This document shows positions 11,035-23,400 of a DNA stretch of 64,000 nt, piece by piece (the stretch's first letter is position 1; each line of letters begins with the position of its first letter). A model generated the notes under the pieces. It was given only the letters and a program-made list of their open reading frames with translations, did not search any database and was not told the DNA's origin. The position numbers and the translations under genes are program-made. This stretch comes from Paraphysomonas bandaiensis (lineage: Eukaryota > Chrysophyceae), in NCBI GenBank assembly GCA_965644295.1, contig CBFFRP010000367.1, positions 1-64,000 of the forward strand, read 5' to 3'.

Positions 11035-12900
11035 ATGAAAGTGGACGTGATATTAAATATGAAGGATGCAAACAGATCGATGAGAGATCTACCTCATCTA
11101 TTTGTGGATGAGGTCATCAAACAATCAGTGCATCATATAGCCGACCAGAGGAATGAGCGACCACATCAAGTGGGTCTGTTTGTGGACCGAGTCATCAGAG
11201 AGGGGATGTGTCATGTCGTGTCGCCGAATGAGAAACATTCATTACAAAAGATTCAGATGTCGGCATGTCGAAGAAAACGTGCAGACTCTGGAAGTTTGGA
11301 TTCAGAGTTACCGTTAGCAAGCAATATGAATGAACAGATTAGCTCACATACAATAGCATCCGGTGGTTTGGTTGAGACAGCATGCAGACAATGTGACATT
11401 GGTGTGGCGAGTTCACCTCAAGTAAAATTCAAGTGTACTACAGGCAATATATATAGTCCTACGTCAAGTACCTCGTCATGTATTCCTTCAAGCAGTTCGT
11501 CGTCAGACTCTGAGTCTGATGATTCTAATGATACGGTTGACACAGATTCCGATGATACTGTTGACACAGATTCCGATGACACGGATACACCTTCCGATGA
11601 CGACAATACACTTCCATCTTTAGACAGCCAAAAGGTTTCACAGAACAAAAATCAATGTAACGACAAGTTAAATTCAGATTCATTATCTCCTCTTGGTATA
11701 TCTCAGGTTTCCTTGTTACCATCAGCCGAGCCTACCCGTAATGTAGGTGAGAGACTATGCAATCAACGTATCGGGCACGTACGTGCTCGTAAATCGGACC
11801 CTCCTCGCCCCATGATAGCTTCTGTAACTCCGGGCAGACGAGTGTCTATGACATGCCTTAGTGGTCGCCCTGAGACTCTTCCTGTGGTCAAAAACGTGAC
11901 GTCTAGTTTGTGCGGCACGAATAGTTATACCGGAAATAACTCCTCAGTGAGTGGAAGTAATGGTTTGTCCGGAAGCTCGAGCGTAAAATGCCTCCCTTCT
12001 AAAGATTCTGATATCATTCCTCGGCCTGGAAATTCACGGTCTGGAAGGCGCCAGTCTGTAGCAAGCATTGCTGGACTGGGAGTGCTAGTAAACAAGACTC
12101 GTCCAAGCACCACTGGTGCAGGAAGAAGACCCTCTGTTACTCATATCACTCCACCCCTTACATCTCGTCCAGCCCCGACTGCGAGAATGGGGCGCCGAGC
12201 TACACTTTCGAAGTTATCTCAGCCTATTACTCCTTCCGCTAGGAAGGTATCCAAACCACCGCTAAGGCCCCAACAAGAGGAGAGAGAGAACACTTGCGCG
12301 GTGGCTCACCTCTCTCTTAACGAAGTTTTACTTGTGCATAAGTGTGCAAGGAAGTTTATGAGGAGTATTAGAAAAGGTTCTTCCGCCGCTGTACAGGTGT
12401 TTTCCGGACCAAAACTTTTCTGGCGGCTACGATGTAGCGTTGTAGTCACTGTATTTGAACACGAGGACAATGACTGTTTTGAAATTATCACCACTGATGT
12501 AGACAACAAACTGATGTTCCCGCGACTCTATGTACGGCCATCATTAGTTTACAAGCTCAAAATGGAAGACTTTCAAAGCAAGTTGAGAAGCATCTATGAG
12601 TCGCGAAGAGACTTGCTGGATAGAGCGCAGCGTACATGTGCTGCTGAATTCATTGTTGATACTCTTGCCGTTGACCTTTCGACCACATTGCCCGACAGAG
12701 TGAATTTGACCCTTAAACGACTTGGTATGTAACATTTTGTACCCACTCTTCATATGTTTTACTGGCTGTTTTCTGAATGTGTAGCATGCTATTTTAGTAC
12801 TAGGGTGATCTTATATTCATGTACTGCAGGAGAAAATGGCGAGCATGAGTCAATTAATATTGCGAAGCCAGCAGATGTCATGCCTGTGCATCTCACTTAA
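11035..12900 (+). CDS. Acidic/serine-rich protein with RRxS/T sites, 2 exons, family unknown
   Basis: Exon 1 is 11035-12724 and exon 2 is 12830-12900, separated by a 105-nt GTATGT...CTGCAG intron. Splicing gives ...KRLGENGEHESINIAK and a 587-aa protein. I do not recognise the family. Near the N-terminus there is a short internal repeat (HLFVDEVIKQ / GLFVDRVIRE). Residues about 150-190 are a Ser/Asp/Glu-rich tract with repeated DTDSDDT. Residues about 265-410 are basic and Ser/Pro-rich, with four Arg-Arg-x-Ser/Thr sites (GRRVSM, GRRQSV, GRRPSV, GRRATL), the consensus for cAMP-dependent kinase. The last about 150 residues look folded (CARKFMRSI, KLFWRLRCSVVVTVFE). An earlier ATG at 10992 lies in another frame, so 11035 was chosen because the internal repeat supports this frame. 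It may be a signalling scaffold, but that is only inference. Confidence 0.75.
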
Positions 12901-13535
12901 TCAAGAACGGCGTAAACTTCATTTGTCTGTGCTCTATATGTATCTAACCACATTTTATTTCGGTGGTTTGACTGTGTTTATGATTATTTCATGGAATGGG
13001 TCCTGATTATAAAATAACCTTGTTGTGGGATATTAAACTCACTACAGTTTTATAGTGGAATGGAATCGGGAAAGATTGTAATTATTGAAATAATAATTCT
13101 ACTCTGCTCTCTGCTTACATATATTTAAACTTTAGATTTATTCATAATAAAAGGTTTCTGTTGAACATAGGTATTTGTAAAGCCACCGCTTTAAGCATTG
13201 TTGAGTGTTGAGTGATGTTTCAGGTACATGTTGCATGTATACTTCGATTAGGAAGTTATCATGAGTAATCGTTACTGTGAGAGACATCAAGCCCTTAATC
13301 AGACCAATAAAGTCGCTTCTGTTAAAATATAGTGTATATTGATGTAAGCGAGTAGTATGGCTAATATAATAGAGAAAGTGTTTACCAGCACAGCAGAGTA
13401 TACCTGCAAAGAACTTCATACTTCATATACAGTTTACTTTAAAACTTTAGCAACAAATTCGATGCAAAACAAAATCTACAGTCATTGAAACAATAAATTT
13501 CAATGGTAAAGTTATTTATATTGGTATGTGTAATT
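12901..13535. other. Intergenic between convergent genes; one weak small ORF (13138-13419, minus)
   Basis: The only candidate is a 93-aa minus-strand frame starting MKFFAGILCCAG at 13419, with a weakly hydrophobic start and no recognised motif. It could be chance. The rest is AT-rich. Confidence 0.35.
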
Positions 13536-15413
13536 TCAGCTCACAAAATCAGCTGATACATCAGTAGACGAGGGGGGCCTCTTCTTCTCAACAGCATATT
13601 CGACGAAGCTATCAGCGTCGGGGAAGTATGGTCTCCTAACCTGTGCCACTTCGGATATCCCCAAATTAAGCCCGACGGTATTGTCTAGTGTATCCATATC
13701 TGTCATTCTACGTTGATGCATAGAGGTCTTTTCTGACGAACTCGTTATACTCTCGGCACTCAGAAGTCGTGTACCTATTGGGTCTCCACTCTTCAGCCGC
13801 CATTGCGCAAAAGGCATACCATAATAGAACACCCACAGATCCAAAGCAGAATAAAATATATCTCCTGTAAATATTCCCAATATGAGGAAAACGGCGTAAC
13901 CGATCATTACCCCCAACAATATGCTGTATGTGAAAGGTATAAACACCAGAACAAAGTACGCAGGCATGCTATCGGTGATAATTTTCCAATTCAATTTCGA
14001 TACATTCTGGAAGAGTAGTATGCCCACTCCTATGAGAAGGGGAGCAGTAGCAGCATGAGGAACTTCTTTAAGCACTGGTGAGAAAAATACTGATACAGCA
14101 AAGAGTAGGCCACAAACTACGGTGGAGAGACCGGTTCGAGCACCACCTTTAATCCCCGACGCCGATTCGGGGCTGATGAGGATAGGAGGACCACTAAACA
14201 TCCCACTCAAACATGTTGCAGCTCCACACACAACAAAGAGCCATCTATTTCGTGGGGTTGTGTTGTCATCCCGTGCCAATGATGCAAGGGTGGAGAGAGA
14301 GCTTACCAAACCACTGAGAGTAAGCACGTAGAGGAAAAGTAGGTCAATTACTAACACCGCAGTCGTCATGCCATTCTCTTTAGTAAACCCACCAAAATAG
14401 TTTACCTCTGGTAGTGATGCGACTGACGCTGGCCAACTGTTGTCATACGACCACCACACGATAGTACCGAAACACATGGCTAAGCAAAATGCCCCTTTCA
14501 TGTGGTAGTGCAGCGCAATACCAATTATAATCACCCCTTTCAAGACAGAAAACAACATGTTACAGTTTAAGAAAAAGCAATCAGAGCAAACTTTACCTGC
14601 AACAGCAATTAGGACTTTCGGTGTTATCTTTCCCATCGTGACAATCGTATAGTCTCCACTTACAACAAGATCGATGTCAGTCGCCCCTGCAAGGGCAGTG
14701 AGAATGCCTATTCCTACTGCTGTACCAACTTGAATTGATGACGGGACGAGCTTATACACAGAATTATAAACAAGTTTCAAATATCAAAATCAAAATACTT
14801 TTGTAGCAAATGTGGCCAGCGGTCTCCATCCGAACAATATAAGAGCCAAGCCTGATATGACCACCGCTGAGCTTCCAACTTGTTTGTCGGCATTTCGTTC
14901 TTGTAGGTATATTGATAAAAAGATAGATATCGCTGTAGGTGGTGCCACAATGAACGGAAGATTGGCAACTAAACCAGCTATGAAGCACCCAACTGCACAC
15001 ATCATGGCCTATATGTTCGTAAAGCACGAATTACGTGGCTACAGATGTTGAGCCACACACATACCGTTACCACATATGAAGCCTCCATGTCATAACCCGC
15101 GTTGCTAAGTTGATTCGGTACGACAGGTAACACGTACATACCTGAGCGAAACGAGTACTATACGTGACATCACTCAAGTTAGGAACACGAATCACGCACA
15201 TGATATGAATTGTATGATGCCAGTAAAGACCTCTTGAGGAATAGTGGTTTTACGCCTCTTGATGTGAAACAATACCTCACACACGATGTCAACCCAATTG
15301 GCCTCCTCCCAAAACTTGTTATCCAGCAAATCTGTGATGTTATTGTAGGCAGGATTGGCTTGAGTCGTATCGGACAACATGACCTTATCGCCATGTCCAT
15401 TCTCCTCGGCCAT
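13536..15413 (-). CDS. azgA: AzgA-type purine (adenine/guanine/hypoxanthine) permease, 5 exons
   Basis: Exons are 15413-15200, 15141-15065, 15008-14799, 14750-14597 and 14536-13536. The introns are 58, 56, 48 and 60 nt, and all splices keep frame, giving 551 aa. The protein belongs to the AzgA branch of the NCS2 nucleobase/proton symporters of the plasma membrane. Supporting motifs: NQLSNAGYDMEA after the first membrane segment, VGCFIAGLVANLPFIVAP in the substrate-site region, the signature SPESASGIKGGARTGL, FFSPVLKEVPHAATAP, and PFTYSILLGVMIGY near the end. About a dozen hydrophobic segments are visible, followed by a hydrophilic C-terminal tail of about 90 residues. The 60-nt intron 4 has no stop and is a multiple of three, so its retention would add 20 residues between membrane segments. 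Substrate choice cannot be read from sequence. Confidence 0.9.
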
Positions 15414-16698
15414 ATGTATGTATGTCTATGTATAGACGACAGGACTAACTATAGTCGTTAACTGGTTACTCAAATATGCAGTAGTCAGATATATATATAC
15501 GACTCCACTGACAGAGTTAGGCTACAGAGTGTGACCTCCAAGAAAACAGATGCGCGGGATAAGAATATGCGCGCTGTGTGTCCATCACACGGAGATTTGA
15601 TTGGACAGATACGTAAAATACTGCTTTTGATGGCGGATTTTTGTCACCAAAATCTCATTGAAATAATCAGGCGGCACTATGAAGCAGGTGGAGATCAGAT
15701 CGTGAACTGCTTTGTGCTGCACTCCAACGAGGCATATATATGGGCAGTCCTGTCTGAATTAAAGATACCCGTTAGTGTCCCTTATGTATTCGAATAGGAG
15801 GAAGTACAGGTTGGAATTCGTTGTGTGTTTTATTGAGTACGGCGAAGGCTAGCAATAGCATTAGATATGGTTAAGAGCAAGTGCCACGAAGGAAGCCTAA
15901 GAGGAGCTTAATGTGAGAAATTCAGCAGCGTAATAAGCTGAAAAGTTGTAAATATGTTTCGATAACTATAAAACTAAATATATTGAACTCTATTTATATT
16001 TCTTGGAACATTTTATGGTCTCGATGAGAAGATAATAACTATTGTTGTATTGTTGCAGAAGCGTCATATTTGTGCTATACTTAGTGTGTATATGTTTATT
16101 ATACTACATACATATTTTCCAAATATTGATATTTGTTCAAAGCTGCATCTGTGGGTGATATCGATGTGTGGTAATAACGTACAAAAACATGATTATGATA
16201 TGCAAGTTTCATGCAAGCCGAGTGTACAATGTGAACTTTTAGCCATACATACGGAAGCACAATGTAATTGTTCTTATGTCTATTTCTATGGCATCACAAA
16301 GGAGTAATGGGCAGCTTCTGTAGTCTCGTCTCGCCCAGCAAATTTCGACGACGAAGATTGACGCCAGACATCGTGTAGTCATAGAACTGTAATTTCTTCA
16401 CTGGTACACGTATCAACGTCTAACTATGGTATAAGTGTTGACTTTCGCCCTAATGATAATATAAAGTTCCAAATTACTGTTGCTAATACGATGCGCCATT
16501 GACTTCGAAAGCGTACATTTGAATCAAGCAATTAATTCAATAGATGCAAGACAGATAACTACTGAACGATTAAGCTACGTAAACCATATTATCTCGCATG
16601 CATGACAATATATTTACTGAAATCTAATTTGCCTCTATGAATCACATATATTTGTCGGGAATTCAAATAATATAGAGGCACATCCCTTTAACTCACGT
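15414..16698. other. Intergenic with one small unassigned ORF (15567-15797, plus)
   Basis: A 76-aa plus-strand frame from ATG 15567 (MRAVCPSHGDLIGQIRKI...) has a protein-like composition but no recognised motif. It may be an exon remnant. Downstream, 15800-16698 is AT-rich with no supported gene. Confidence 0.35.
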
Positions 16699-17460
16699 CT
16701 AGTCGCAACATTCTATCTCTCTCCAAGCCTCTTTTAAAACTAATTCATTCAGAACATTCGCCACAATAAGTAGGCCAATCCTGGCTTCAGCCCCTTTGTA
16801 CAGGGCAGCAATGCCATTTCGACGAAAAACATCTTTCAAGGTATCAAAGTATCCTAGAGAAGGATTAGCTTGCATCGTTATTTGACAGTTTTGAAATCCT
16901 TGGGAAGCAAAAGTGGATGCGATTGATGTAGATATTATAGCCGACCAGTGAACAAATTGTGACATCAACGGACTCGTATGTTCGTCTGTGTGTATTATCT
17001 TTTTAACTACATTTTCCCGAACGAAGTCGGAACAAACGAACGGGATGCCTTGTGATACAATATCACGACATCCTCCAAATAAGGAGCCCCGAAACAAGTT
17101 CATATAGTTCGCTTTCTTCACAAGCCCCAATTCCTTTGAGAAATATATATTGGCTTGTCCATAAACTGCACCTTGTAGAACACCGATAACGCCGAAAGCT
17201 GCCCAAGGATTGATCTGCTTTCTTACAGGGGTTGATATGTTGAGCTGCACAGCCTTAAGGACAGTCTGAGGCAGAAATACAATTCCACACATTGAAGCAA
17301 TTCGGCTAGTAGATATTGTGACCTGAGGGTTAAGCCTCAGCAGTTGATAAAGAGATGCCACCGGCGAAACTGTGGATATAGCAGCTCCGTATGTGAACAT
17401 GTACGGCTGTAATTCCTGTAGATTTCTTGGTCTCATCCGTTTGTCAGTCACTTGAATCAT
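16699..17460 (-). CDS. Mitochondrial-carrier-like (SLC25 family) protein
   Basis: A single exon of 253 aa starting at ATG 17460. The second and third thirds match mitochondrial carrier repeats: GVIGVLQGAVYGQANIYF, then NLFRGSLFGGCRDIVSQGIPF, and then YFDTLKDVFRRNGIAALYKG followed by EARIGLLIVANVLNELVL. The last has the Y...D.....G...LYKG...R pattern of the matrix helix and the next membrane helix. The first third is poorly conserved and the protein is short (carriers are usually about 300 aa), and the P-x-D/E-x-x-K/R motifs are incomplete. It could be a divergent carrier whose substrate is not readable, or an outer-membrane relative. Its position next to the permease gene gives no clear functional link. 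Confidence 0.65.
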   Translation of the reverse strand: MIQVTDKRMRPRNLQELQPYMFTYGAAISTVSPVASLYQLLRLNPQVTISTSRIASMCGIVFLPQTVLKAVQLNISTPVRKQINPWAAFGVIGVLQGAVYGQANIYFSKELGLVKKANYMNLFRGSLFGGCRDIVSQGIPFVCSDFVRENVVKKIIHTDEHTSPLMSQFVHWSAIISTSIASTFASQGFQNCQITMQANPSLGYFDTLKDVFRRNGIAALYKGAEARIGLLIVANVLNELVLKEAWREIECCD

Positions 17461-18852
17461 CGCGTTGCTATTAAAACTTTAGAAGTATCAGATATTAGAC
17501 GCCAAAATTTAATGTGGCTTGCTGTCAGTTATCCCTCAGTTCAAACAAAGGTAGAAATATTTACTAATGAATGGCTTTAAATCTTCACCTCTTTCTTGGA
17601 AGGCGATGTGTGCAGACAGAAATGGTGCAATTGCAATGGATGCACTGGTTGCATCATGCCCACTGTATGAGAAAACGAGTAATGCATCATCATAGGCGTG
17701 GTCTGACGTATTCCATTCAAAACATACGAAAACGGTAAAAATGTTACCATAGAAAGCCAGGAAATTCTAAAAAATACGTAATATTTACAGCAGTATGCTG
17801 ACATTATCCTTGTGTCGATATTGTCATGTACCCAGATTGGACATGGTTCACAGGACAGGGCTTCAAGCCAACCCAACAGGGCAACACCATGAACAGTATC
17901 CGCCTCTGGAAGCTATTGCGACCAAAAAAGATTATTATTCTATAAAGAAACTATTATGTCCAAGTATTGTGTTGATCTAGAGAGATCTAATGTCCCATAT
18001 GGAAAAAGTGACCCTCATTGGTCCACTGAACTAGATCTATGAGAGCAGAGGAAGCTAACATCGAGAAAATATATGCAGTCCGAGTATGAGTCGGCTATTA
18101 TGAAAGAGCTATGAAAGCATGTAATAGGGTGGTAAAGAACAGTATTAAAAATACGTTTTTATGCGAGATGCAGCGAGGTAGCGAGTACTTCGAATTTGAA
18201 GCCTTTTAGAAAGAAAAACACACCGTGATAGTTTTTTGATGCAAGAGTTCGAATATGCAGCTCGTAGTGATGCCAGTCATTTATGTTCATATTTCATATC
18301 TATGTCCCACTCAGATCCCATACAGTGGCGTATTATAGTATAAAGCGATAATACCCATGAAGTGTAGATCTAAAACTTAGCAAGCAAAATAGTATTACGT
18401 CTACTGTTGCACATCTACTGTTAACGCTTTGGATGAGAATATTTTGAGGTAGTTTACAACTTATCACTGATTTCAACCAAGTATGCTTCTCGTGCAGATA
18501 ATGTCTGCCACCTAGTAGAATATGTGAACGATTAAATTCAGAAGAGTACTACCGCTAGTGTTTACGGCTGACAGTACAACATCAGTGTACGATAATATCT
18601 AGCCACCACCTTGAGTCCAATATAAATGGTCACCTTAAACCAAGCTATAACAATGCTGCATACAGTGCATATAATTTACACATTTCCATTCTTCCTGATA
18701 TCAAGACGCGCTTGCATCGTACAAATATCTACTTCATGTCTCAGCCACAAACTGATTAACGATCATTTTGACTCGGAAACTACACTTATACACCAACCAG
18801 TAGTGGTATCTAAAACACCAAGGAAAGAGTAATACTACACGATTTGTCCCGA
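17461..18852. other. Intergenic, one weak minus-strand ORF at 17577-17876
   Basis: The 99-codon frame ending at 17577 has no ATG at its start and no recognised motif. It may be an exon of an unassigned gene, as it ends in a His/Met/Pro-rich tail (MMQPVHPLQLHHF). From 18000 to 18850 I see nothing beyond AT-rich sequence. Confidence 0.35.
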
Positions 18853-19818
18853 CTACATGATTACTCCTCGAACAACCATTTGTCCACCTACATCTGTATT
18901 AAACACACCCTGGTATGATGTAGAAATACTTACATCATCATCTTGTTTTTCCTTCCCTTGACTAGGTGCTGGTTCATACTTGATACCATCAGATGCTTTT
19001 CTACCGAAGAACTCCGATATGTTCTCCCTCTTCTCCTCGGATATAGTACTGTCCTCCATCTCAATCCCGACATCTCCAGGGGAAGTCTCCTCAACCAGAG
19101 GAGATTTCACTGATTCTTCTTCTCCATCTTTCTTTGAATCGCTTTTAGAGCCAAAACCAAACAATTTCAGTTTAGCTGAATTCTTAGCTAATCCAGATCG
19201 ACTTTCAAAGTCTGTTTGGTCAATTACCCATGTCGAAGTGTCATACAAACCGTCAAATTTGTGATCCTCATCTTCGTAAAACTCCATACGAATAGCGGGA
19301 CCACTACCTGGATACATTTCACAAAAAGTATCCCATGTTTCTTTGGATATGCGTCGATAATCTCCCTCCTTTTCCTTTCGAGCCATTATTAGATCCGGCT
19401 TGGGGACCCACGCCGTACCGGCCTCGTTGACATCCAACAGGCATTCGTTCCTACATGGACCAGGATTTGGATTGATATCTTTATTTAAATGGCAGTAGAG
19501 TAACCACGCTCGCATCCAGGGAGTGTTAATAATATACCACTCCTTCCCATCCTGCAACAGGTTAGAGAATATAAATATCTTACACACTCCAACCTCTTCT
19601 TTAGGTTCATCGCACTGCATGATGCGTATTTTCTCCTCCTCTGGATCAAAGAGAATATCACCTATTCGCAACAATTAAACAACTTTGACTGATATATATA
19701 CCATACCGTAGCAAAAGTTTCCGAAGTCATCGATGTAAATTTTGCGTTTGTCGAACACCTTTTCCTTATCTTTTTCCTCCTCAGTACCTTCATCGTCCTT
19801 GCTGAAGGCTGCGCCCAT
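18853..19818 (-). CDS. DUSP-domain protein with N-myristoylation motif, 2 exons
   Basis: Exon 1 is 19818-19707 and exon 2 is 19661-18853, with a 45-nt GTATGG...AATAG intron, giving 306 aa. The N-terminus MGAAFSKDDE is a textbook N-myristoylation site (Gly2, Ser6, Lys7), which predicts membrane anchoring. Residues about 85-180 form a DUSP domain: KEWYIINTPWMRAWLLYC, NPGPCRN, KPDLIMAR, DYRRISKETWDTFCEMYPG and GPAIRM. DUSP domains usually sit in front of ubiquitin-specific protease catalytic domains, but no Cys or His box follows here. The tail is instead charged and Ser/Glu-rich. The protein is therefore a candidate membrane-tethered ubiquitin-pathway adaptor, and the role is inferred. It is divergent from the PX gene across a microsatellite. 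Confidence 0.8.
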
Positions 19819-19892
19819 ACTTTTAATCGTTACAGATGTTTATCGTTTGCGCTTTAGGACGGCGATAATTTACAAGGTGGTGTGGATACGCA

Positions 19893-20300
19893 TTGATTGA
19901 TACATGTATGTATGTATGTATGTATGTATGTATGTATGTATGTATGTATGTATGTATGTATGTATGTATGTATGTATGTATGTATGTATGTATGTATGTA
20001 TGTATGTATGTATGTATGTATGTATGTATGTATGTATGTATGTATGTATGTGTATGTATGTATGTATGTATGTATGTATGTATGTATGTATGTATGTATG
20101 TATGTATGTATGTATGTATGTATGTATGTATGTATGTATGTATGTATGTATGTATGTATGTATGTATGTATGTATGTATGTATGTATGTATGTATGTATG
20201 TATGTATGTATGTATGTATGTATGTATGTATGTATGTATGTATGTATGTACGTATGTAGGTAGGTAGGTAGGTACGTACGTATGTAGGTAGGTAGGTAGG
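19893..20300. repeat. (TGTA)n microsatellite, about 360 bp, with TAGG variant tail
   Basis: A nearly perfect TGTA tetranucleotide array from about 19903 to 20250, with a single TG slip at about 20051. It passes into GTAG/GTAC variants up to about 20300. It lies in the 650-bp gap between the divergent DUSP and PX genes, starting only about 75 bp upstream of the DUSP start codon. Open frames through it (poly MYVC) are artefacts of the repeat. Confidence 0.97.
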
Positions 20301-20468
20301 GAGAGTGGGTTGGCGTATGTAACTCGCTTCTGCTCAGTTGGCTTTACTTTAATCTCTACCCAAACTACTCAATCAATAAAGCACCTTGTTCCTTTGCCAC
20401 AAGCGTCATGCCCCATTATTCAGAAGCCTTAGCTCCTCACCACTAACCCTCTGGTGTAAGAGATAAGT

Positions 20469-23400
20469 ATGTCAGAGGTCGAGAACTTGCGCGCTGCTAA
20501 TAAGCAGTTGACGAGTTCGCTGCGTGCGGCCGAGAAAAAGATCGCTGACTTGGAGATCAAGCTCACTGTCGAACAATTGCTGCACTCCAAGGCTGAAGAT
20601 GCCAATGCGGTGCTGACAGATCGACTGGCAGCTCTAGAAGAAAGCATTGCTTGTGGTCCTAGACACGATGAGAGTAATGGGAGTGACAAAGACAGTGTAT
20701 GGAGAGTGAGACTTGCTAATATGGAAGGGCAGTTGGCTGCAGCTCGAGAAATGATAAGCGAAAAACAGACCGAAGTCGATATCATGCGGCAGGAAAAGGA
20801 ATCAGCGCTAAAAGAGGTTACACCATATTGCAACCACAATATATAGAATATGTTATGATTATGCGATATTATACGTAGTTTACAACATAATGAATGTTGT
20901 ATAAGATGTGGGTGTGCTCTGGAACCCTTCTCTGCGTTGCATGCGTATATTTTACTGTCGTCGTCTGTAATGTGCAATAAAGGTGATTGCCCTTGAAGAA
21001 GCCGCTGCGCGGGCCCGTGCTGAGGAAGAGGAGGAGGCTCGAAAGCGGCAAGAGGATATTGAACGCGAAGCGCAGCTGGTGGGTTAAATATAGTTTATGG
21101 TGTCATATCGAGTGCTCATCTGTACCGCAATTTTGGTCAGACCGGGGTGAAAGCGAAATCAGCATTCTTCACGCGCCAAATTGAAGAACAGCAGATTGCG
21201 AGTGGAATTGCACTTACCAATGAGCAAAAGGTGGTATTTTCCCGCCACTGATGAATATTTTTCATGTTATTTCAGTTGAAACAAGAGGCAGCTCGGCGTC
21301 GTGCAATAAAAGAGGCTAGGAGGAAGCACAACTCCATCGATGCTTTACTCATGAGCCCAGACACAGGTAAAAGTTCTCGGGCGAGGCAAGTCTCCGTTGG
21401 AAGCGTGGGGGAAGACGAATGGAGAAACAGTGGTGCAGGTGATGGGGATGACTGTAAGGATGGGATGGTTAAAAGTAGAGCAAGCAGTGTTGAGTATATG
21501 GAAGAATCACCTCGTCCATCTGAGGATACAATTAGAGATGTGTCAAGTCGGCTCGCCAATTCTAGTAGTACTTTTTCCGTTGACTGCAGTGGCCCTAAAA
21601 CCGACTCGCATGGAATGGATATCGAACCGGGGTTACTGTTGTCTCGAATAAATACGATGGAGGCTAATATAGTTAACCTGGAACAGCAGGTGAACGATGC
21701 AGAACATCGTGTGTCACTAGCAGAATCTCGATATGAGAAAAGCCAGCGGGAAATACAATCTCTAAAAAAACAGGTTTCGGAGCGGGACATGTTGATTATC
21801 CAACTTAAGAGTGGTATAGAAACTCTGCAAAGTGAAGTAGCCAATCGAAATCGTGATAGAGTGAAAGATACTCACGTTGAAAATGAAACATGTGATGCGG
21901 TAAATTCTGATGAAGCAGCTCCTCCTCTACGAGCACGCTCTATCTCTCAGTCTATTTCAGACAAGTTTTCATCGGTCTTTAATCCAGCATCTGGCAATTA
22001 TAATCGAGAGTCAACACGGCATGAAAGCTACGCTTTGGATACATCCCCGCCATTGGATCTGGGAGCGCAGCCTTCCATGACCTCTCCTGCGAAAGATCCC
22101 ATGATACCTCCTGGAGGAGATGTATTTGGTAACTGGTCCAAGAACATGTTAATCGAGGAATTGGTTGCAGTTAAAGATCAGCTTGTCAGCAAGCAACTTG
22201 CTCTCAGCATAGTCATGGAGGAGAAGGATGCCGCCGAAACCGAAGTCGAAAGTCTTAAGGAAAAGTTTATTAACAGTGAGGCGAACTGGAAAGTAGGTTT
22301 ATACTTGTAGCGATATGTGTATAAATAGAGAGGCGTAATGTGCCTGTTGCTGCTTAATATATATATGTATTGTGCACTTGAAAATTCTGTCGTCTGTACA
22401 GGTTGTCCTAGCGAGCGTCGAAGAAGAGTTAGCAGTGGTTCAAAACAAGTTGCAAGCCAAAGAGAGTGCCGCCGCGATCTTAATGGAAGAAAGAAGTAAT
22501 CTGTTGGCCGAGCTTGGGCGACCAGAGGAATGCTCTCCTCTCAAGCGAAAAAATTCAGAGGATGCATGGCAGGTGATGCAAAGGATTGCTCCGTATACAA
22601 GTCGCGTTGCATATTTTACCTGCATAAGTCTTGTGCATCGGTAAATTTCAGTGTTGTAATACCTGGTCTCGCAGGAACGCATTAATGATGTTCAACGACG
22701 TCTAGCAGAGGCCACCAATCGTCGGTCTGTTCATGGGAAAGAAGTAGAAAGTATCATTAAAGACCTGGATTCGACACCTGTGGAAAGTGGAGTCAGCCGG
22801 AGACACAGTACTGGGCCAGGAATGGGTTGTGGACCAGCGGGTTTTATATCGGAATCCCAGGCTAGTCCGGCGAAGACGAAGACTGAATCTACAACTGTAG
22901 AGAATCGAACAGACTTTTCCAAGGATGATGTTGAAGATGAAAATCCCATGCTTGGCCCATCTCTGATGAAAGCGTGGAATGCTTGTGATACTAGCTCGAA
23001 AGGAAGCGATTATAGCACAAGTGATGATGGCTCAAATAAGCCTCATTCCGATGTGGATGGGAATGCCCCAGCCACAAAGAGTATTGAGAGTGATGCCATA
23101 CCATTTTCTACACCGAGCTCGACCCCTTTTGACACGCCTGTAACTTCCCCTCAGGTAACTCCAGGGGGCACCAAAGTTCTCTCTCCGGGCGAGTCGTCTG
23201 GTGGAGAGTCAATATATACAAGCACTCCTCGCCGAAGGAGTGTGTATTCCGCCACGAACTCTCGCGTTGGACTAACAAGACGCCTCTCCTTGCAGGAATC
23301 GCAGGAGAAGTTAAGCGAGATAGACAGGCGACTGTCCACAGTTGACAAACGTGTTAGATACAAACCCGATATAGCGTCTGTAGAGGCCCAGAGTCTCGTG

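Noticed and set aside
19893-20267. Long open frames of MYVC repeats
   Set aside because: They are translations of the TGTA microsatellite in every frame, with no start context, splice partners or non-repeat sequence.
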